From contig NZ_BSVB01000001.1 in NCBI RefSeq assembly GCF_030161895.1, forward strand, positions 3,348,001 to 3,412,000: a stretch of DNA of 64,000 nucleotides, given 5' to 3'. The translations under genes were made by a program, and so were the position numbers. This document shows, in pieces, positions 10,300 through 19,696 of this stretch. This DNA is from Pseudolysinimonas kribbensis. Its GTDB lineage: Bacteria; Actinomycetota; Actinomycetes; Actinomycetales; Microbacteriaceae. Position 1 is the first letter of the stretch; the number at the start of each line of letters is the position of its first letter. Below the pieces are notes generated by a model. It ran no database searches, was not told the origin of the DNA, and saw only the letters and a list, made by a program, of their open reading frames with translations.

Positions 10300-10305
10300 T
10301 AGGCT
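10300..10305 (+). promoter_or_regulatory. Leaderless-type -10 box of rarA
   Basis: TAGGCT is followed after exactly 6 bases by the rarA ATG at 10312, with no ribosome binding site between. Confidence 0.55.
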
Positions 10306-10311
10306 GCTGGC

Positions 10312-11694
10312 ATGGCGCGGCAGCAGGGGCTGATGACCGGGTCGACCCCGTTGGCGGTCCGCATGCGCCCGATGTCGCTCGACGAGGTCGCGGGACAGAA
10401 GCACCTGCTGCGCCCCGGCTCGCCGCTCGTGAACCTCGCGAACGACCGCGAGGGCACCTCGGGTTCGGTGTCGGTGATCCTGTGGGGCCCGCCCGGCACC
10501 GGCAAGACGACGCTGGCCCAGGCCATCGCGCACAGCTCCGGTCGGCGCTTCGTCGAGCTCTCGGCCGTCACCGCGGGCGTGAAGGACGTGCGCGAGGTGA
10601 TGGAGAAGGCGCACGCCGACCGCGACCTCTACGGCCTCTCGACGGTGCTGTTCCTCGACGAGATCCACCGGTTCTCGAAGGCCCAGCAGGACGCGTTGCT
10701 GCCCGGCGTCGAGAACGGCTGGGTCGTGCTCGTCGCCGCCACGACCGAGAACCCGTCGTTCTCCGTCGTCGCGCCGTTGCTCTCGCGCTCGCTGCTGCTG
10801 ACTCTCGAGCCGCTGACCGACGACGACCTGGGGATGCTGGTCGACCGCGCCGTCGGCGATCCGCGCGGACTCGAGGGCAAGGTGCAGCTCCAGCCGGAGG
10901 CCCGCGCCGCGATCGTGCAGCTCTCGTCCGGCGACGCCCGGCGCGCGCTCACCGCGCTCGAGGCGGCCGCCGTCGCGGCCGAGGCGGAGGGCGACGGCGT
11001 CATCACCGCCGACCTCGTCGCCGCCACGGTCGATCGCGCCCTGCTGCGCTACGACCGGCAGGGCGACGAGCACTACGACGTGATCAGCGCCTTCATCAAG
11101 AGCGTGCGCGGGTCCGACGTGGACGCCTCGCTGCACTACCTGGCCCGGATGATCGAGGCGGGGGAGGACCCGCGGTTCATCGCCCGGCGGATCATGATCT
11201 CCGCGGCGGAGGACATCGGCATGGCCGATCCGAACGCGCTGACGATCGCGGTGTCGGCGGCGGAGGGCGTGGCGCTCATCGGGATGCCGGAGGGCCGCAT
11301 CCTGCTGGCCGAGGCCGTCGTCTACCTGGCCACCGCGCCCAAATCCAACGCGTCGTACCGCGCCTTGGACGCGGCGATCGCCGATGTGCGGGCCGGGCGG
11401 ATCGGACGCATCCCGGCACCGCTGCGCGACGCGCACTACCCGGGCGCCAAGCGCCTCGGCCACGGCACGGGGTACGTCTACGCCCACGACGAGCCGCACG
11501 GCGTCGCCGAGCAGCAGTATCTGCCCGACGAGCTCCGGGGCACCGAGTACTACGCGCCGACCGGGAACGGATACGAGCGCGACGTGGGCCCGCGGCTCGA
11601 TCGGCTGAGGGCGATCCTGCGCGGTGAGCCGATGCCCGCTCGTCCCGAGCCGGCCGCGGAGACCGGCGACCCCGAGGCGCCCGCCGCCCCCTGA
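10312..11694 (+). CDS. rarA: Replication-associated recombination protein A (RarA/MgsA AAA+ ATPase)
   Basis: RarA is a clamp-loader-like AAA+ ATPase that acts at stalled replication forks. The intact 460-residue protein shows Walker [12 protein letters not shown] (about residues 63-73), Walker [15 protein letters not shown] (about 115-128) and the sensor-1 segment [10 protein letters not shown]. After these comes the C-terminal tetramerisation part with [11 protein letters not shown] and the conserved [18 protein letters not shown]. The C-terminal Pro/Ala tail is not conserved. Length is usual for the family. It is transcribed from the leaderless box just upstream and is followed by rpsD. Confidence 0.95.
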   Translation: MARQQGLMTGSTPLAVRMRPMSLDEVAGQKHLLRPGSPLVNLANDREGTSGSVSVILWGPPGTGKTTLAQAIAHSSGRRFVELSAVTAGVKDVREVMEKAHADRDLYGLSTVLFLDEIHRFSKAQQDALLPGVENGWVVLVAATTENPSFSVVAPLLSRSLLLTLEPLTDDDLGMLVDRAVGDPRGLEGKVQLQPEARAAIVQLSSGDARRALTALEAAAVAAEAEGDGVITADLVAATVDRALLRYDRQGDEHYDVISAFIKSVRGSDVDASLHYLARMIEAGEDPRFIARRIMISAAEDIGMADPNALTIAVSAAEGVALIGMPEGRILLAEAVVYLATAPKSNASYRALDAAIADVRAGRIGRIPAPLRDAHYPGAKRLGHGTGYVYAHDEPHGVAEQQYLPDELRGTEYYAPTGNGYERDVGPRLDRLRAILRGEPMPARPEPAAETGDPEAPAAP

Positions 11695-11705
11695 GCCCGT
11701 TCTGG

Positions 11706-11711
11706 TAGTCT
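11706..11711 (+). promoter_or_regulatory. Candidate -10 box for rpsD
   Basis: TAGTCT lies just after the rarA stop. If used, it gives an unusually long leader of about 130 bases before the rpsD ATG at 11849. The ribosome binding site is GGAAGGA at 11830-11836. Confidence 0.4.
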
Positions 11712-11848
11712 TGACCGGCCCACTCGGGCACCACCCCACCATCGGATCCTCCGGACGCCGCGACGTGCGACCGGGACGGGACGGCGGGGCGTGTACGTCC
11801 GTGAGTCGCGAAAGACGCGGCCACGTCTCGGAAGGAACGCATCACCCC
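11712..11848 (+). promoter_or_regulatory. Long untranslated leader of rpsD
   Basis: About 137 bases of non-coding, GC-rich sequence separate the candidate -10 box from the rpsD start. No conserved riboswitch or recognisable ribosomal-protein operator was seen by eye, but this is the longest leader in the window. S4 is a known translational autoregulator in several bacteria, so a regulatory structure is possible. Confidence 0.3.
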
Positions 11849-12478
11849 ATGCCGACGAAGTCGCAGGACCGCCGCAAGGTCCGCCTGTCCCGTGCCCTAG
11901 GCATCCCGCTCACGCCCAAGGCCGCGCGCTACCTCGAGAAGCGCCCGTACGCCCCCGGTGAGCACGGCCGCACCAAGCGCCGCACCGACTCCGACTACGC
12001 GGTGCGTCTGCGCGAGAAGCAGCGGCTGCGCGAGCAGTACGGCATCCGCGAGAAGCAGCTGCGCATCGTCTTCAACGAGGCGCGCCGCACCCAGGGCCTG
12101 ACCGGTGAGAACCTGGTCGAGCTGCTGGAGATGCGCCTCGACGCCCTCGTGCTGCGTGCCGGGTTCGCCCGTACCACGGCTCAGGCGCGCCAGCTCGTCG
12201 TGCACCGTCACATCAAGGTCGACGGCCAGCTCGTCGACCGCCCGTCGTTCCGCGTGAAGCCGGGCCAGCTCATCCACGTCAAGGAGCGCTCGGAGGGCCT
12301 CGAGCCCTTCCAGGTCGCGGCCGCCGGCGGTCACGCCGAGGTGCTGCCGCCCGTCCCGGGCTACCTCGAGGTCGAGCTCGACAAGCTGCACGCGCGCCTG
12401 GTGCGCCGCCCGAAGCGCGCCGAGGTGCCCGTGACCGCCGAGGTCCAGCTGGTCGTCGAGTACTACGCCGCGCGCTGA
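11849..12478 (+). CDS. rpsD: 30S ribosomal protein S4
   Basis: S4 nucleates assembly of the 30S subunit by binding 16S rRNA. The 209-residue protein is intact. The N-terminal region is basic (KSQDRRKVRLSRALGIPL) and lacks the zinc-binding cysteines of some S4 forms. The S4 RNA-binding domain follows, with MRLDALVLRAGFARTTAQAR and QLVVHRHIKVDGQLVDRPS at about residues 93-135. The C-terminus ends VTAEVQLVVEYYAAR. In this lineage rpsD stands alone rather than in the alpha operon. A strong hairpin terminator follows 13 bases after the stop. Confidence 0.97.
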   Translation: MPTKSQDRRKVRLSRALGIPLTPKAARYLEKRPYAPGEHGRTKRRTDSDYAVRLREKQRLREQYGIREKQLRIVFNEARRTQGLTGENLVELLEMRLDALVLRAGFARTTAQARQLVVHRHIKVDGQLVDRPSFRVKPGQLIHVKERSEGLEPFQVAAAGGHAEVLPPVPGYLEVELDKLHARLVRRPKRAEVPVTAEVQLVVEYYAAR

Positions 12479-12491
12479 GGCACGCGATGTC

Positions 12492-12521
12492 ACGAGGGCG
12501 GGAGGCGACTCCCGTCCTCGT
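12492..12521 (+). terminator. Intrinsic hairpin terminator after rpsD
   Basis: A 13-base-pair stem (12492-12504 with 12509-12521, one G-T pair) closes on the tetraloop GCGA and is followed by TT. The T-tract is short, as is usual in actinobacteria. It separates rpsD from the aldehyde dehydrogenase gene. Confidence 0.75.
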
Positions 12522-12538
12522 TCCATGTCGGGGCCTCG

Positions 12539-12544
12539 TACGCT
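12539..12544 (+). promoter_or_regulatory. Leaderless-type -10 box of the aldehyde dehydrogenase gene
   Basis: TACGCT lies 7 bases before ATG 12552, matching the spacing seen at other leaderless starts. This is why 12552 is preferred over the in-frame ATG at 12525. Confidence 0.45.
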
Positions 12545-12551
12545 GGTGACG

Positions 12552-14056
12552 ATGCTCTCGACGACCGACCCGCGCACCGGAACCACCACCGCCACCGACA
12601 TCGCCGCGACCCCCGACGGCGAGGTCGGCGCCATCGCGGACCGCGCGGCGACGGCGTTCACGACCCTGCGGCAGTGGAGCCGTGACCGGCGGGCGGGCCT
12701 TCTCGACGCACTCGCCGCGGCGCTCGAGGAGCACCGCGACGCGCTGGTCGCCACCGCGGAGCGGGAGACCGGCCTCGGCGAGGGCCGTCTGGACGGCGAG
12801 CTCACGCGTTCGGCGTTCCAGCTGCGGCTGTTCGGCGAGGTGATCCGCGAGGGCGCGTACCTCGAGGCGACGATCGACCACGCCGGCGACACCCCGATGG
12901 GACCGGGTCCCGACGTGCGGCGCATGCTCGTCCCCATCGGCCCCGTGGCCGTCTTCGGGTCGAGCAACTTCCCCTTCGCCTTCTCCGTACCCGGAGGCGA
13001 CACCGCATCCGCCCTCGCCGCCGGCTGCCCCGTCGTGCTCAAGGCGCACGGATCGCATCCGCTGACGTCCCGCCTCGCCCACGAGGTGCTCGCCGAGGCG
13101 GCGACCGCGGCCGGTGCCCCGGACGGCACCCTCGGCATCGTCTACGGCACCCGGGCCGGCGCGACCCTCGTCGCCCATCCCGCGATCCAGGCCGTCGGGT
13201 TCACCGGGTCGCTCTCGACCGGCGAGATCCTGCTCGAGATCATCGGGCGACGCGAGCAGCCCATCCCGTTCTACGGCGAGCTCTCGAGCGTCAACCCGCT
13301 CATCGTCACACCGGGGGCAGCGGCCGCGCGCGCCGAGCAGCTCGCCGAGGGCCTGTTCGCCTCGGTGACGGGCTCGGCCGGGCAGTTCTGCACCAAGCCG
13401 GGCGTCGCCTTCGTGCCGCGTGGCGCCCAGGCGCTCGTCGACGGTCTCGCCGCCCGAGCCCGCAGCGCGGGGGCCAGCCGCTGCTGAACGCGCGGATCCT
13501 CGCGTCGTACGGCGAGATCCGGGAGCGGCTGATCTCCCAGGGCAGGGCGACGGTGCTGGCCGAGGGGTCGACCGACGATCGCGGCTTCTCGGTCGCCCCG
13601 AGCGTGCTCGAGATCGACGCGGCCGACGTCACGCCCGCCGTGACCGAGGAGGCATTCGGACCGCTCGTCGTCGTGGTGCGCTACGACGATGTCGCCGGGA
13701 TCGCCCGCGCCCTCGACCAGGTGCCGCACTCGCTGACGGCCAGCATCCACGCCGAGGCGGACGAGACCGAGCTGGTCGGCGCGCTCGTCGAGGAGGTCCG
13801 CGATCGGGCGGGCCGCATCGTCTTCGACGGCTACCCGACCGGGGTGCGGGTCGCCTGGGCGCAGCACCACGGCGGTCCCTGGCCCGCGACGAACACCCAG
13901 CACACCTCCGTGGGACCGACCGCGATCCGGCGCTTCCTCCGTCCCCTGGCGTGGCAGAACGCTCCGGAGTCGGTGCTGCCGTTCGAGCTGCGGGATGCCG
14001 ACCCCGGCATCCCGCGCCGCATCGACGGCGTGCTGTCGGTGCCCTCGGTTGCGTAG
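12552..14056 (+). CDS. Aldehyde dehydrogenase (NADP+), ketoglutarate-semialdehyde type (frameshifted here)
   Basis: The protein belongs to the aldehyde dehydrogenase superfamily and is closest in pattern to 2,5-dioxovalerate (alpha-ketoglutaric semialdehyde) dehydrogenases. Visible motifs are GPVAVFGSSNFPFAFSVPGG, FTGSLSTG, FYGELSSVNPL and the catalytic cysteine in GSAGQFCTKPG. In the second part EEAFGPLVVVVRY and the glycine-rich C-terminal region are present. The frame breaks at GGGGG 13469-13473; a sixth G gives AGGQPLLNARILASY. Repaired length is 501 residues. It stands alone between the rpsD terminator and a small membrane protein gene, with no sugar-acid pathway genes nearby, so the in vivo substrate is unknown. 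Confidence 0.85.
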
Positions 14057-14059
14057 GCT
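14054..14059 (+). promoter_or_regulatory. Leaderless-type -10 box of the small membrane protein gene
   Basis: TAGGCT overlaps the stop of the aldehyde dehydrogenase gene and lies exactly 6 bases before ATG 14066. Confidence 0.55.
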
Positions 14060-14065
14060 GAGGGT

Positions 14066-14293
14066 ATGAAGGGTCTCCTGCTCCTGGTCGTCGGCGCCGC
14101 AGCCGGCTTCGTCATCGCCCATCAGGTCGCCAAGACGCCGCAGGGCAAGCAGTTCTTCGACAGCGTCGACGCCAAAGCCAAGGAGTTCGGTGACGCCGTC
14201 GTCGACGGCTATCGGTCTCGTGAGGCTGAGCTGCGCGCGGCGGTGTCGGACGCCCAGGCCGCCGTCGTCGACATCACCAAGCGAGCCAAGTAG
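14066..14293 (+). CDS. Small single-pass membrane protein, actinobacterial hypothetical
   Basis: This is a 75-residue protein with one N-terminal hydrophobic helix (LLLLVVGAAAGFVIAHQVA, about residues 4-22). A charged helical tail follows (TPQGKQFFDSVDAKAKEFGD, then SREAELRAAVSDAQAAVVD). I recognise the type as a small conserved protein next to alaS in related actinobacteria, but it has no assigned function. There is no cleavage site, so it is likely anchored with the tail in the cytoplasm. A 6-base stem (GTCCGG 14293-14298 with CCGGAC 14324-14329) follows but has no T-run. Confidence 0.75.
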   Translation: MKGLLLLVVGAAAGFVIAHQVAKTPQGKQFFDSVDAKAKEFGDAVVDGYRSREAELRAAVSDAQAAVVDITKRAK

Positions 14294-14369
14294 TCCGGCC
14301 TCGGCAGCAGCTGCGCCGGCGGCCCGGACGCCCCGCCCCTCCCGACCGCCTTGAGTAGTAGGAACTGCC

Positions 14370-17027
14370 GTGCAGACCGCTGAGATCCAACGCCGCTGGC
14401 TCACCTTCTTCGGTGACCGCGGCCACACCATCGTGCCGTCGGCGTCGCTCGTGAGCGACGATCCGTCGATCCTGTTCACCATCGCCGGCATGGTGCCGTT
14501 CATCCCGTACCTGACGGGCGTCGTGCCGGCGCCGTACCCGCGGGCGGCGGACGTGCAGAAGTGCATCCGCACGAACGACATCGAGGAGGTCGGCAAGACC
14601 TCCCGCCACGGCACGTTCTTCCAGATGCTCGGCAACTGGTCGTTCGGCGACTACTTCAAGCAGGGGGCGATCGAGCTCGCCTGGGAGCTGCTGCTGAGCT
14701 CGGAGGCCGAGGGCGGGCTGGGCTTCGACGAGAAGGACCTCTGGGTCACGATCTACGAGACCGACGACGAGGCGGAGTCGATCTGGCGCGACGTGATCGG
14801 CCTGAAGCCGGAGCGCATCCAGCGCCTCGGGGCCGCGGACAACTACTGGCACACCGGGCAGCCGGGCCCGGGCGGTCCGGACTCCGAGATCTTCTTCGAC
14901 CGCGGTCCCGCGTACGGACGCGATGGCGGTCCGGCCGTCGACGACAACCGGTTCATCGAGATCTGGAACCTGGTCTTCATGCAGGACCTGATCACGAACG
15001 TCACGTCGAAGGTCGACTTCGACGTCGTCGGCGACCTGCCCAAGAAGAACATCGACACCGGTGCGGGCCTCGAGCGCCTGGCGTTCCTCAAGCAGGGCGT
15101 CGAGAACATGTACGAGATCGACCAGGTGCGCCCGGTGCTCGACAGGGCCGCGGCGATGTCCGGTCGCCGGTACGGCGCCGACCACGACGACGACGTGCGC
15201 ATGCGCATCATCGCGGACCACGTGCGCTCCTCGCTCATGCTGATGACCGACGGCGTCACACCGTCGAACGAGGGCCGCGGCTACATCCTGCGGCGGCTGC
15301 TGCGCCGCTCCATCCGCTCGATGCGGCTGCTCGGGGTGGATGCGCCGTCGTTCGCGGAGCTGTTCGCCGCGTCGCGCGACGCGATGAAGGACGGCTACCC
15401 CGAGGTGCTGGAGCACTGGAACCGCAGCGAGCGGCTCGCGCTCGGCGAGGAGGAGGCCTTCCTCGGAACGCTCGCCAGCGGCACCACGATCCTCGACACC
15501 GCGGTCGAGAACACGAAGCGCGCCGGGGGCGAGCGTCTCGCGGGCGACACGGCGTTCCTGCTGCACGACACGTTCGGGTTCCCGATCGACCTCACCCTCG
15601 AGATCGCCGAGGAGGCCGGGCTGAGCGTGGACCGCGCCGCGTTCGACACCCTGATGACCGAGCAGCGCAGCCGTGCGAAGGCGGATGCCAAGGCGAAGAA
15701 GCGGGCGCTGGCCGATCTCTCCGTGTACGGCGACTTCCGCGCGGCCGGCGAGACGGTCTTCACCGGCTACGACACCCTGACGACCGAGAGCCGCGTGCTC
15801 GGCCTGCTCGTCGACGGGCGTCCCGTGCAGCGCGCGAGTGCCGGCCAGGTCGCGGAGGTCATCCTCGCGGAGTCGTCGCTGTATCCGGAATCCGGAGGCC
15901 AGGCCGCCGACGAGGGCACGATCGTGGGCTCCGGCTTCGAGCTCGAGGTGCTCGACGTGCAGCGCCCGGTCAAGGGGCTGATCAGCCACACGGTGCAGGT
16001 GCGCTCCGGCGAGGTGGGTGTGGGCGACGCCGCGACGACGCTCGCGGATCCGGTGTACCGGGCCGGTGCGTCGCAGGCGCACTCGGCCACGCACCTCATC
16101 CACGCGGCGTTGCGGCAGACGCTCGGGCAGGAGGCGCACCAGGCCGGGTCGTTCAACCGCGCCGGCTACATGCGCCTGGACTTCTCGTGGAACCATGCGC
16201 TCAGCCCCGAGACGCGCAGCGAGATCGAGGACATCGCGAATCAGGCGGTGCGCGACAACCTCGAGGTCGTCACGCGGATCCTGCCCATCGACGAGGCGCG
16301 CGCGGCCGGCGCGATGGCGCTGTTCGGCGAGAAGTACGGCGACACGGTGCGGATGGTCGACATCGGCGGGCCGTGGTCGCGGGAGCTGTGCGCCGGCATC
16401 CACGTGAGCCGCTCGAGCGAGGTGGGCCTGGTGAATCTCGTGAGCGAGTCGAGCGTCGGCTCGACCAACCGCCGCGTCGAGGCGCTCGTGGGCGCGGACG
16501 CGCTCAAGGACCTGGCGACCGAGCGTGCGATCGTGTCGCAGCTCTCGACCTCGCTCAAGATCCCGCGCGAGCAGCTGCCCGACCGCATCGAGAACCTGGT
16601 GCAGGAGCTGAAGGCCGCCGAGAAGAAGATCGCGGCATTCGAGGCGAGCCGGCTCTCGGGCCGGGTGCCGGCGCTCGTCGAGAGCGCGTCGCGGCTGGGC
16701 CCGTACCTGGCGGTCGTCGAGGATGCCGGGGAGCTCGGAAGCGCCGACGACCTGCGTTCGCTCGTCTCCGGCGTGCGGGAGCGTCTCGGCGGCGAGCCGA
16801 GCGTGACGGCGATCGCGGCGCGGATTGCCGGCAAGCCGTCGATCGTCGTCGCGACGTCTCCGGCCGCGCGGGAGCTCGGCGCCAAGGCGGGCGCGCTCGT
16901 GCGCCAGGCCGCCGCGGTGCTCGGCGGCGGCGGCGGTGGTAAGGACGACATGGCGCAGGGCGGCGGCACCGATGAGGGCGCGATCGGGGCAGCGCTCGAC
17001 GGCGTCACGGCGGCCCTGCGCGGCTGA
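14370..17027 (+). CDS. alaS: Alanine--tRNA ligase
   Basis: AlaRS charges tRNA-Ala. The intact 885-residue protein begins at GTG 14370 (MQTAEIQRRWLTFF). The class II catalytic core has the segments FTIAGMVPFIPYLTG, HGTFFQMLGNWSFGDYFK and NRFIEIWNLVFMQ. The editing domain carries the zinc-site motif HSATHLIHAALR (about residues 571-582) and the matching CAGIHV (about 674-679). The C-terminal domain ends in the Gly-rich segment GGGGGKDDMAQGGG typical of the family. It is followed closely by ruvX, a common actinobacterial arrangement. Confidence 0.97.
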   Translation: MQTAEIQRRWLTFFGDRGHTIVPSASLVSDDPSILFTIAGMVPFIPYLTGVVPAPYPRAADVQKCIRTNDIEEVGKTSRHGTFFQMLGNWSFGDYFKQGAIELAWELLLSSEAEGGLGFDEKDLWVTIYETDDEAESIWRDVIGLKPERIQRLGAADNYWHTGQPGPGGPDSEIFFDRGPAYGRDGGPAVDDNRFIEIWNLVFMQDLITNVTSKVDFDVVGDLPKKNIDTGAGLERLAFLKQGVENMYEIDQVRPVLDRAAAMSGRRYGADHDDDVRMRIIADHVRSSLMLMTDGVTPSNEGRGYILRRLLRRSIRSMRLLGVDAPSFAELFAASRDAMKDGYPEVLEHWNRSERLALGEEEAFLGTLASGTTILDTAVENTKRAGGERLAGDTAFLLHDTFGFPIDLTLEIAEEAGLSVDRAAFDTLMTEQRSRAKADAKAKKRALADLSVYGDFRAAGETVFTGYDTLTTESRVLGLLVDGRPVQRASAGQVAEVILAESSLYPESGGQAADEGTIVGSGFELEVLDVQRPVKGLISHTVQVRSGEVGVGDAATTLADPVYRAGASQAHSATHLIHAALRQTLGQEAHQAGSFNRAGYMRLDFSWNHALSPETRSEIEDIANQAVRDNLEVVTRILPIDEARAAGAMALFGEKYGDTVRMVDIGGPWSRELCAGIHVSRSSEVGLVNLVSESSVGSTNRRVEALVGADALKDLATERAIVSQLSTSLKIPREQLPDRIENLVQELKAAEKKIAAFEASRLSGRVPALVESASRLGPYLAVVEDAGELGSADDLRSLVSGVRERLGGEPSVTAIAARIAGKPSIVVATSPAARELGAKAGALVRQAAAVLGGGGGGKDDMAQGGGTDEGAIGAALDGVTAALRG

Positions 17028-17030
17028 GCG

Positions 17031-17498
17031 ATGGCCGAGGTGCGGCCCGGCGTGCGACTCGGGATCGACGTGGGGCGGGCGAGGGTCGGTGTCGCCCGCA
17101 GCGACCGCGATGCGCTGCTCGCGACGCCCATCCAGACCCTGCCCCGCGAGGGCGCCCTCGACGGGATCGCGGCCGTCGTGGCCGAGCTGGAACCGCTCGA
17201 GATCGTGGTGGGGCTGCCGCTGTCGCTGAGCGGCGGCGACACCCCGTCGACCGCCGACGCCCGGGCGTTCGCTGCCGCGCTCGCGGTGCGCACGAGCGTT
17301 CCCGTGCGGCTCGTGGACGAGCGCCTGTCGACCGTCTCCGCGCAGCGCGAGCTGCACCGCAGCGGGCGCACCACGCGCTCCTCGCGGGCGGTCGTGGATC
17401 AGGTCGCCGCTGTTATCATCCTGCAGAACGCCCTCGATTCGGAGCGTGCATCCGGTCGTCCGCCCGGCGCTCCGGTCGATCCCGACGAAGGAACCTGA
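17031..17498 (+). CDS. ruvX: Putative Holliday junction resolvase-like nuclease RuvX/YqgF
   Basis: YqgF proteins have an RNase H-like fold and take part in 16S rRNA processing; a Holliday junction role was proposed earlier. The 155-residue protein shows the first acidic strand RLGIDVGRARVGVARSD (about 8-24), then VVGLPLSLSG and RLVDERLSTVSAQREL. DQVAAVIILQNAL near the C-terminus supplies the last conserved aspartate. It starts 3 bases after the alaS stop and ends 3 bases before mltG, so these three are very likely cotranscribed. Confidence 0.9.
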   Translation: MAEVRPGVRLGIDVGRARVGVARSDRDALLATPIQTLPREGALDGIAAVVAELEPLEIVVGLPLSLSGGDTPSTADARAFAAALAVRTSVPVRLVDERLSTVSAQRELHRSGRTTRSSRAVVDQVAAVIILQNALDSERASGRPPGAPVDPDEGT

Positions 17499-17501
17499 CG
17501 C

Positions 17502-18857
17502 GTGGCCGAACCCAGCTGGGACGAGATCTTCGGGGGCCGGCCACAGAAACCCGAGGATTCCACGCAGCAGCCGGCCGGCCCGGAGCCCGTGTCGGAGGAG
17601 TTCCCGACCGCCCGCCTGTCCGACCCCTACGCGGTCGCCGCGGCGCAGGCCAATGCCGCGCAGGCGCAAGCCGCGCGCGAGGCGGTCGGCACCGCCGGCG
17701 GGCAGCCGCTGACGCGCCGGGAGCTGCGCGAGGCCGAGGTCCGCGCCAACGGGGCGGGCCCTCGGATCCGTCGCCCCCGCGCCCCGTCGCCGACGGCGGT
17801 GGGGCGGCCTCATCGCGCTGCTCGTCGTGGTCGTCGTCGTGCTGGGCGGGGAGCGGTCGCGTGGTTCGGCTTCCACGACAAGGTCTGCAAGGTCCTGACG
17901 TTCTGCCAGGAGTCGGTCGACTACGCCGGATCGGGCAACGGCCAGAAGGCCACCGTCGTCATCCAGTCGGGCGACATCGGCTCCGACGTCGCGAAGGAGC
18001 TGCAGCGCGCCGGGGTGACCAAGACGTACCAGGCGGCCTACGCGATCCTGATCAAGACCAACCAGAGCTTCCAGCCGGGCAGCTATCAGCTGCAGAAGCA
18101 GATGAGCGCGAAGGCGGCGCTCGCGGCCCTCGCCGATCCGAAGAACCGGATCGTGCACACCGCCGTGATCCGGGAGGGGATCACCGCCGCGCAGGCCTAC
18201 TCCCAGCTCGCCGCCGCGACCGGCCGACCGGTGAGCGAGTTCCAGGCCGCGGCGGCGAACTACCAGGCACTGGGCGTGCCGTCGACCTTCCCGAGCATCG
18301 AGGGGTTCCTCTTCCCGGCCACCTACCAGTTCGATCCGGGCACGACCGCGCAGCAGGCGCTGCAGGTGCTCGTGACGACCATGCAGAAGCACCTCGCAGC
18401 CGACGGCGTCGCGCCCGCGGACGACCTCAAGGTGCTGACGATGGCATCCATCGTGCAGCGCGAAGCGGGCAGCGTGCCCGACATGGGCAAGGTCGCCCGG
18501 GTCTTCCAGAATCGGCTCGATGCGGGGATGCTGCTCCAGTCCGACGCGACCGTCGCCTACGGCACGGGGCGCACCGATCACGTGACCACGACGGGTTCGG
18601 AGCGATCGGACTCGAAGAACCTCTACAACACCTACGTGCACGCGGGGCTGCCGGTCGGCCCGATCGCGCTGCCCGGGGACGACGCCATCAAGGCGACCCT
18701 GCACCCCACTCCCGGTCCCTGGCTGTACTTCGTCGCGGTGAACCTCAAGACGGGTGAGACGGTCTTCTCGACGACCGCTGCGGAGCACGATGCGGCCGTG
18801 AAGAAGTGGCAGGCCTGGTGCCGGCAGAGCCCCGAGAACATGGCGTACTGCAATTGA
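17502..18857 (+). CDS. mltG: Endolytic murein transglycosylase MltG (double frameshift across the membrane helix)
   Basis: MltG cuts nascent glycan strands and ends their elongation. The N-terminal cytoplasmic part contains the actinobacterial marker PLTRRELREAE. The literal frame gives a nonsense basic stretch where the membrane helix should be. The neighbouring frame reads RRWGGLIALLVVVVVVLGG, a good transmembrane helix. The frame is entered between about 17755 and 17800 and left at GGGG 17848-17851, so the two errors cancel. Downstream are the LysM-like region and the YceG catalytic domain, with FPSIEGFLFPATYQF, the glutamate in SIVQREAG, and NTYVHAGLPVGPI. Length is 451 residues. Confidence 0.9.
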   Translation: MAEPSWDEIFGGRPQKPEDSTQQPAGPEPVSEEFPTARLSDPYAVAAAQANAAQAQAAREAVGTAGGQPLTRRELREAEVRANGAGPRIRRPRAPSPTAVGRPHRAARRGRRRAGRGAVAWFGFHDKVCKVLTFCQESVDYAGSGNGQKATVVIQSGDIGSDVAKELQRAGVTKTYQAAYAILIKTNQSFQPGSYQLQKQMSAKAALAALADPKNRIVHTAVIREGITAAQAYSQLAAATGRPVSEFQAAAANYQALGVPSTFPSIEGFLFPATYQFDPGTTAQQALQVLVTTMQKHLAADGVAPADDLKVLTMASIVQREAGSVPDMGKVARVFQNRLDAGMLLQSDATVAYGTGRTDHVTTTGSERSDSKNLYNTYVHAGLPVGPIALPGDDAIKATLHPTPGPWLYFVAVNLKTGETVFSTTAAEHDAAVKKWQAWCRQSPENMAYCN

Positions 18858-19660
18858 CTCGGCTGGCCGTGCTCGGCTCGCCGATCGCGCATTCGCTCTC
18901 CCCGGCGCTGCACGCGGCGGCGTACCGGGAGCTGGGACTCGACTGGGTCTATGACGCCGTCGACGTGCCGGAGGGCGCCCTCGGCGCGTTCCTGACCTCG
19001 CGTGACGCCGACTGGCGGGGCCTCTCGCTCACGATGCCGCTCAAGCGCGCGGTGCTGCCGATGCTCGACACGCGCACCGGACTCGTGACGCTCGTCGGCG
19101 CGGCGAACACGGTGCTGTTCGACGAGGGTCGCGTGCACGGATTCAACACCGACGTCGCGGGGATCGTCGCCGCGCTGGGCGAGCACGGCGTCGGCCGGGT
19201 GGGCCGCGCCCACATCCTCGGCATGGGCGCGACGGCGGCCTCCACGCTCGCGGCCGTCGCGCAGCTCGGCGCCACCGAGATCGTCGTGACCGGGCGACGC
19301 GACGACGACGACGAGCTGCGTCGCCTCGCGCGAGCGCTCGGCCGGGACCTGAGCTTCCGCGCCGCCGGTTCGCCCGCGCCCGCCGATATCGACCTGCTCG
19401 TCAACACGATCCCGGGCGACATGGGCGACACGGCCGAGGTCGACGACGCCGGCGCCTTCCTCGAGGTGATCTACGAGGGCTGGCCGTCGCCCCGTGCCCG
19501 GCGGTGGCTCGAGGCGGGTCGCCCGGTCGTCTCCGGCCTCGAGATGCTGCTGCACCAGGCCGTGGAACAGGTGCGGATCTTCACGACCGGCGCCGAATCG
19601 GCGCCGGTCGAGCGCGAGTCCCGGGTCGTCGCCGCGATGCGGGCGTCGGTCGGCCTCTGA
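18854..19660 (+). CDS. aroE: Shikimate dehydrogenase
   Basis: AroE reduces 3-dehydroshikimate to shikimate with NADPH. The start is taken as TTG 18854, overlapping the mltG stop (TTGA). This gives [20 protein letters not shown], in which the SxS motif binds shikimate. [10 protein letters not shown] carries the catalytic lysine, GAANTVLF and FNTDVAGIV follow, and the NADP-binding segment is [16 protein letters not shown]. The length of 268 residues is normal. It opens the run aroE-aroC-aroK-aroB and is cotranscribed with mltG. Confidence 0.93.
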   Translation: MTRLAVLGSPIAHSLSPALHAAAYRELGLDWVYDAVDVPEGALGAFLTSRDADWRGLSLTMPLKRAVLPMLDTRTGLVTLVGAANTVLFDEGRVHGFNTDVAGIVAALGEHGVGRVGRAHILGMGATAASTLAAVAQLGATEIVVTGRRDDDDELRRLARALGRDLSFRAAGSPAPADIDLLVNTIPGDMGDTAEVDDAGAFLEVIYEGWPSPRARRWLEAGRPVVSGLEMLLHQAVEQVRIFTTGAESAPVERESRVVAAMRASVGL

Positions 19661-19696
19661 TCCCTCTGCGAGAATGCTGCACGGGAAGGATCTGGC

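Noticed and set aside
14293-14329. GTCCGG/CCGGAC inverted repeat before alaS as a terminator
   Set aside because: The 6-base stem has a long loop and no T-run; it may be chance in such GC-rich DNA.
14274-18788. Very long minus-strand open frame (about 1500 codons) opposite alaS, ruvX and mltG
   Set aside because: It is an antisense shadow of high-GC codon bias; its translation is rich in Arg, Asp, His and Val with no domain, while the plus strand encodes clear alaS, ruvX and mltG.
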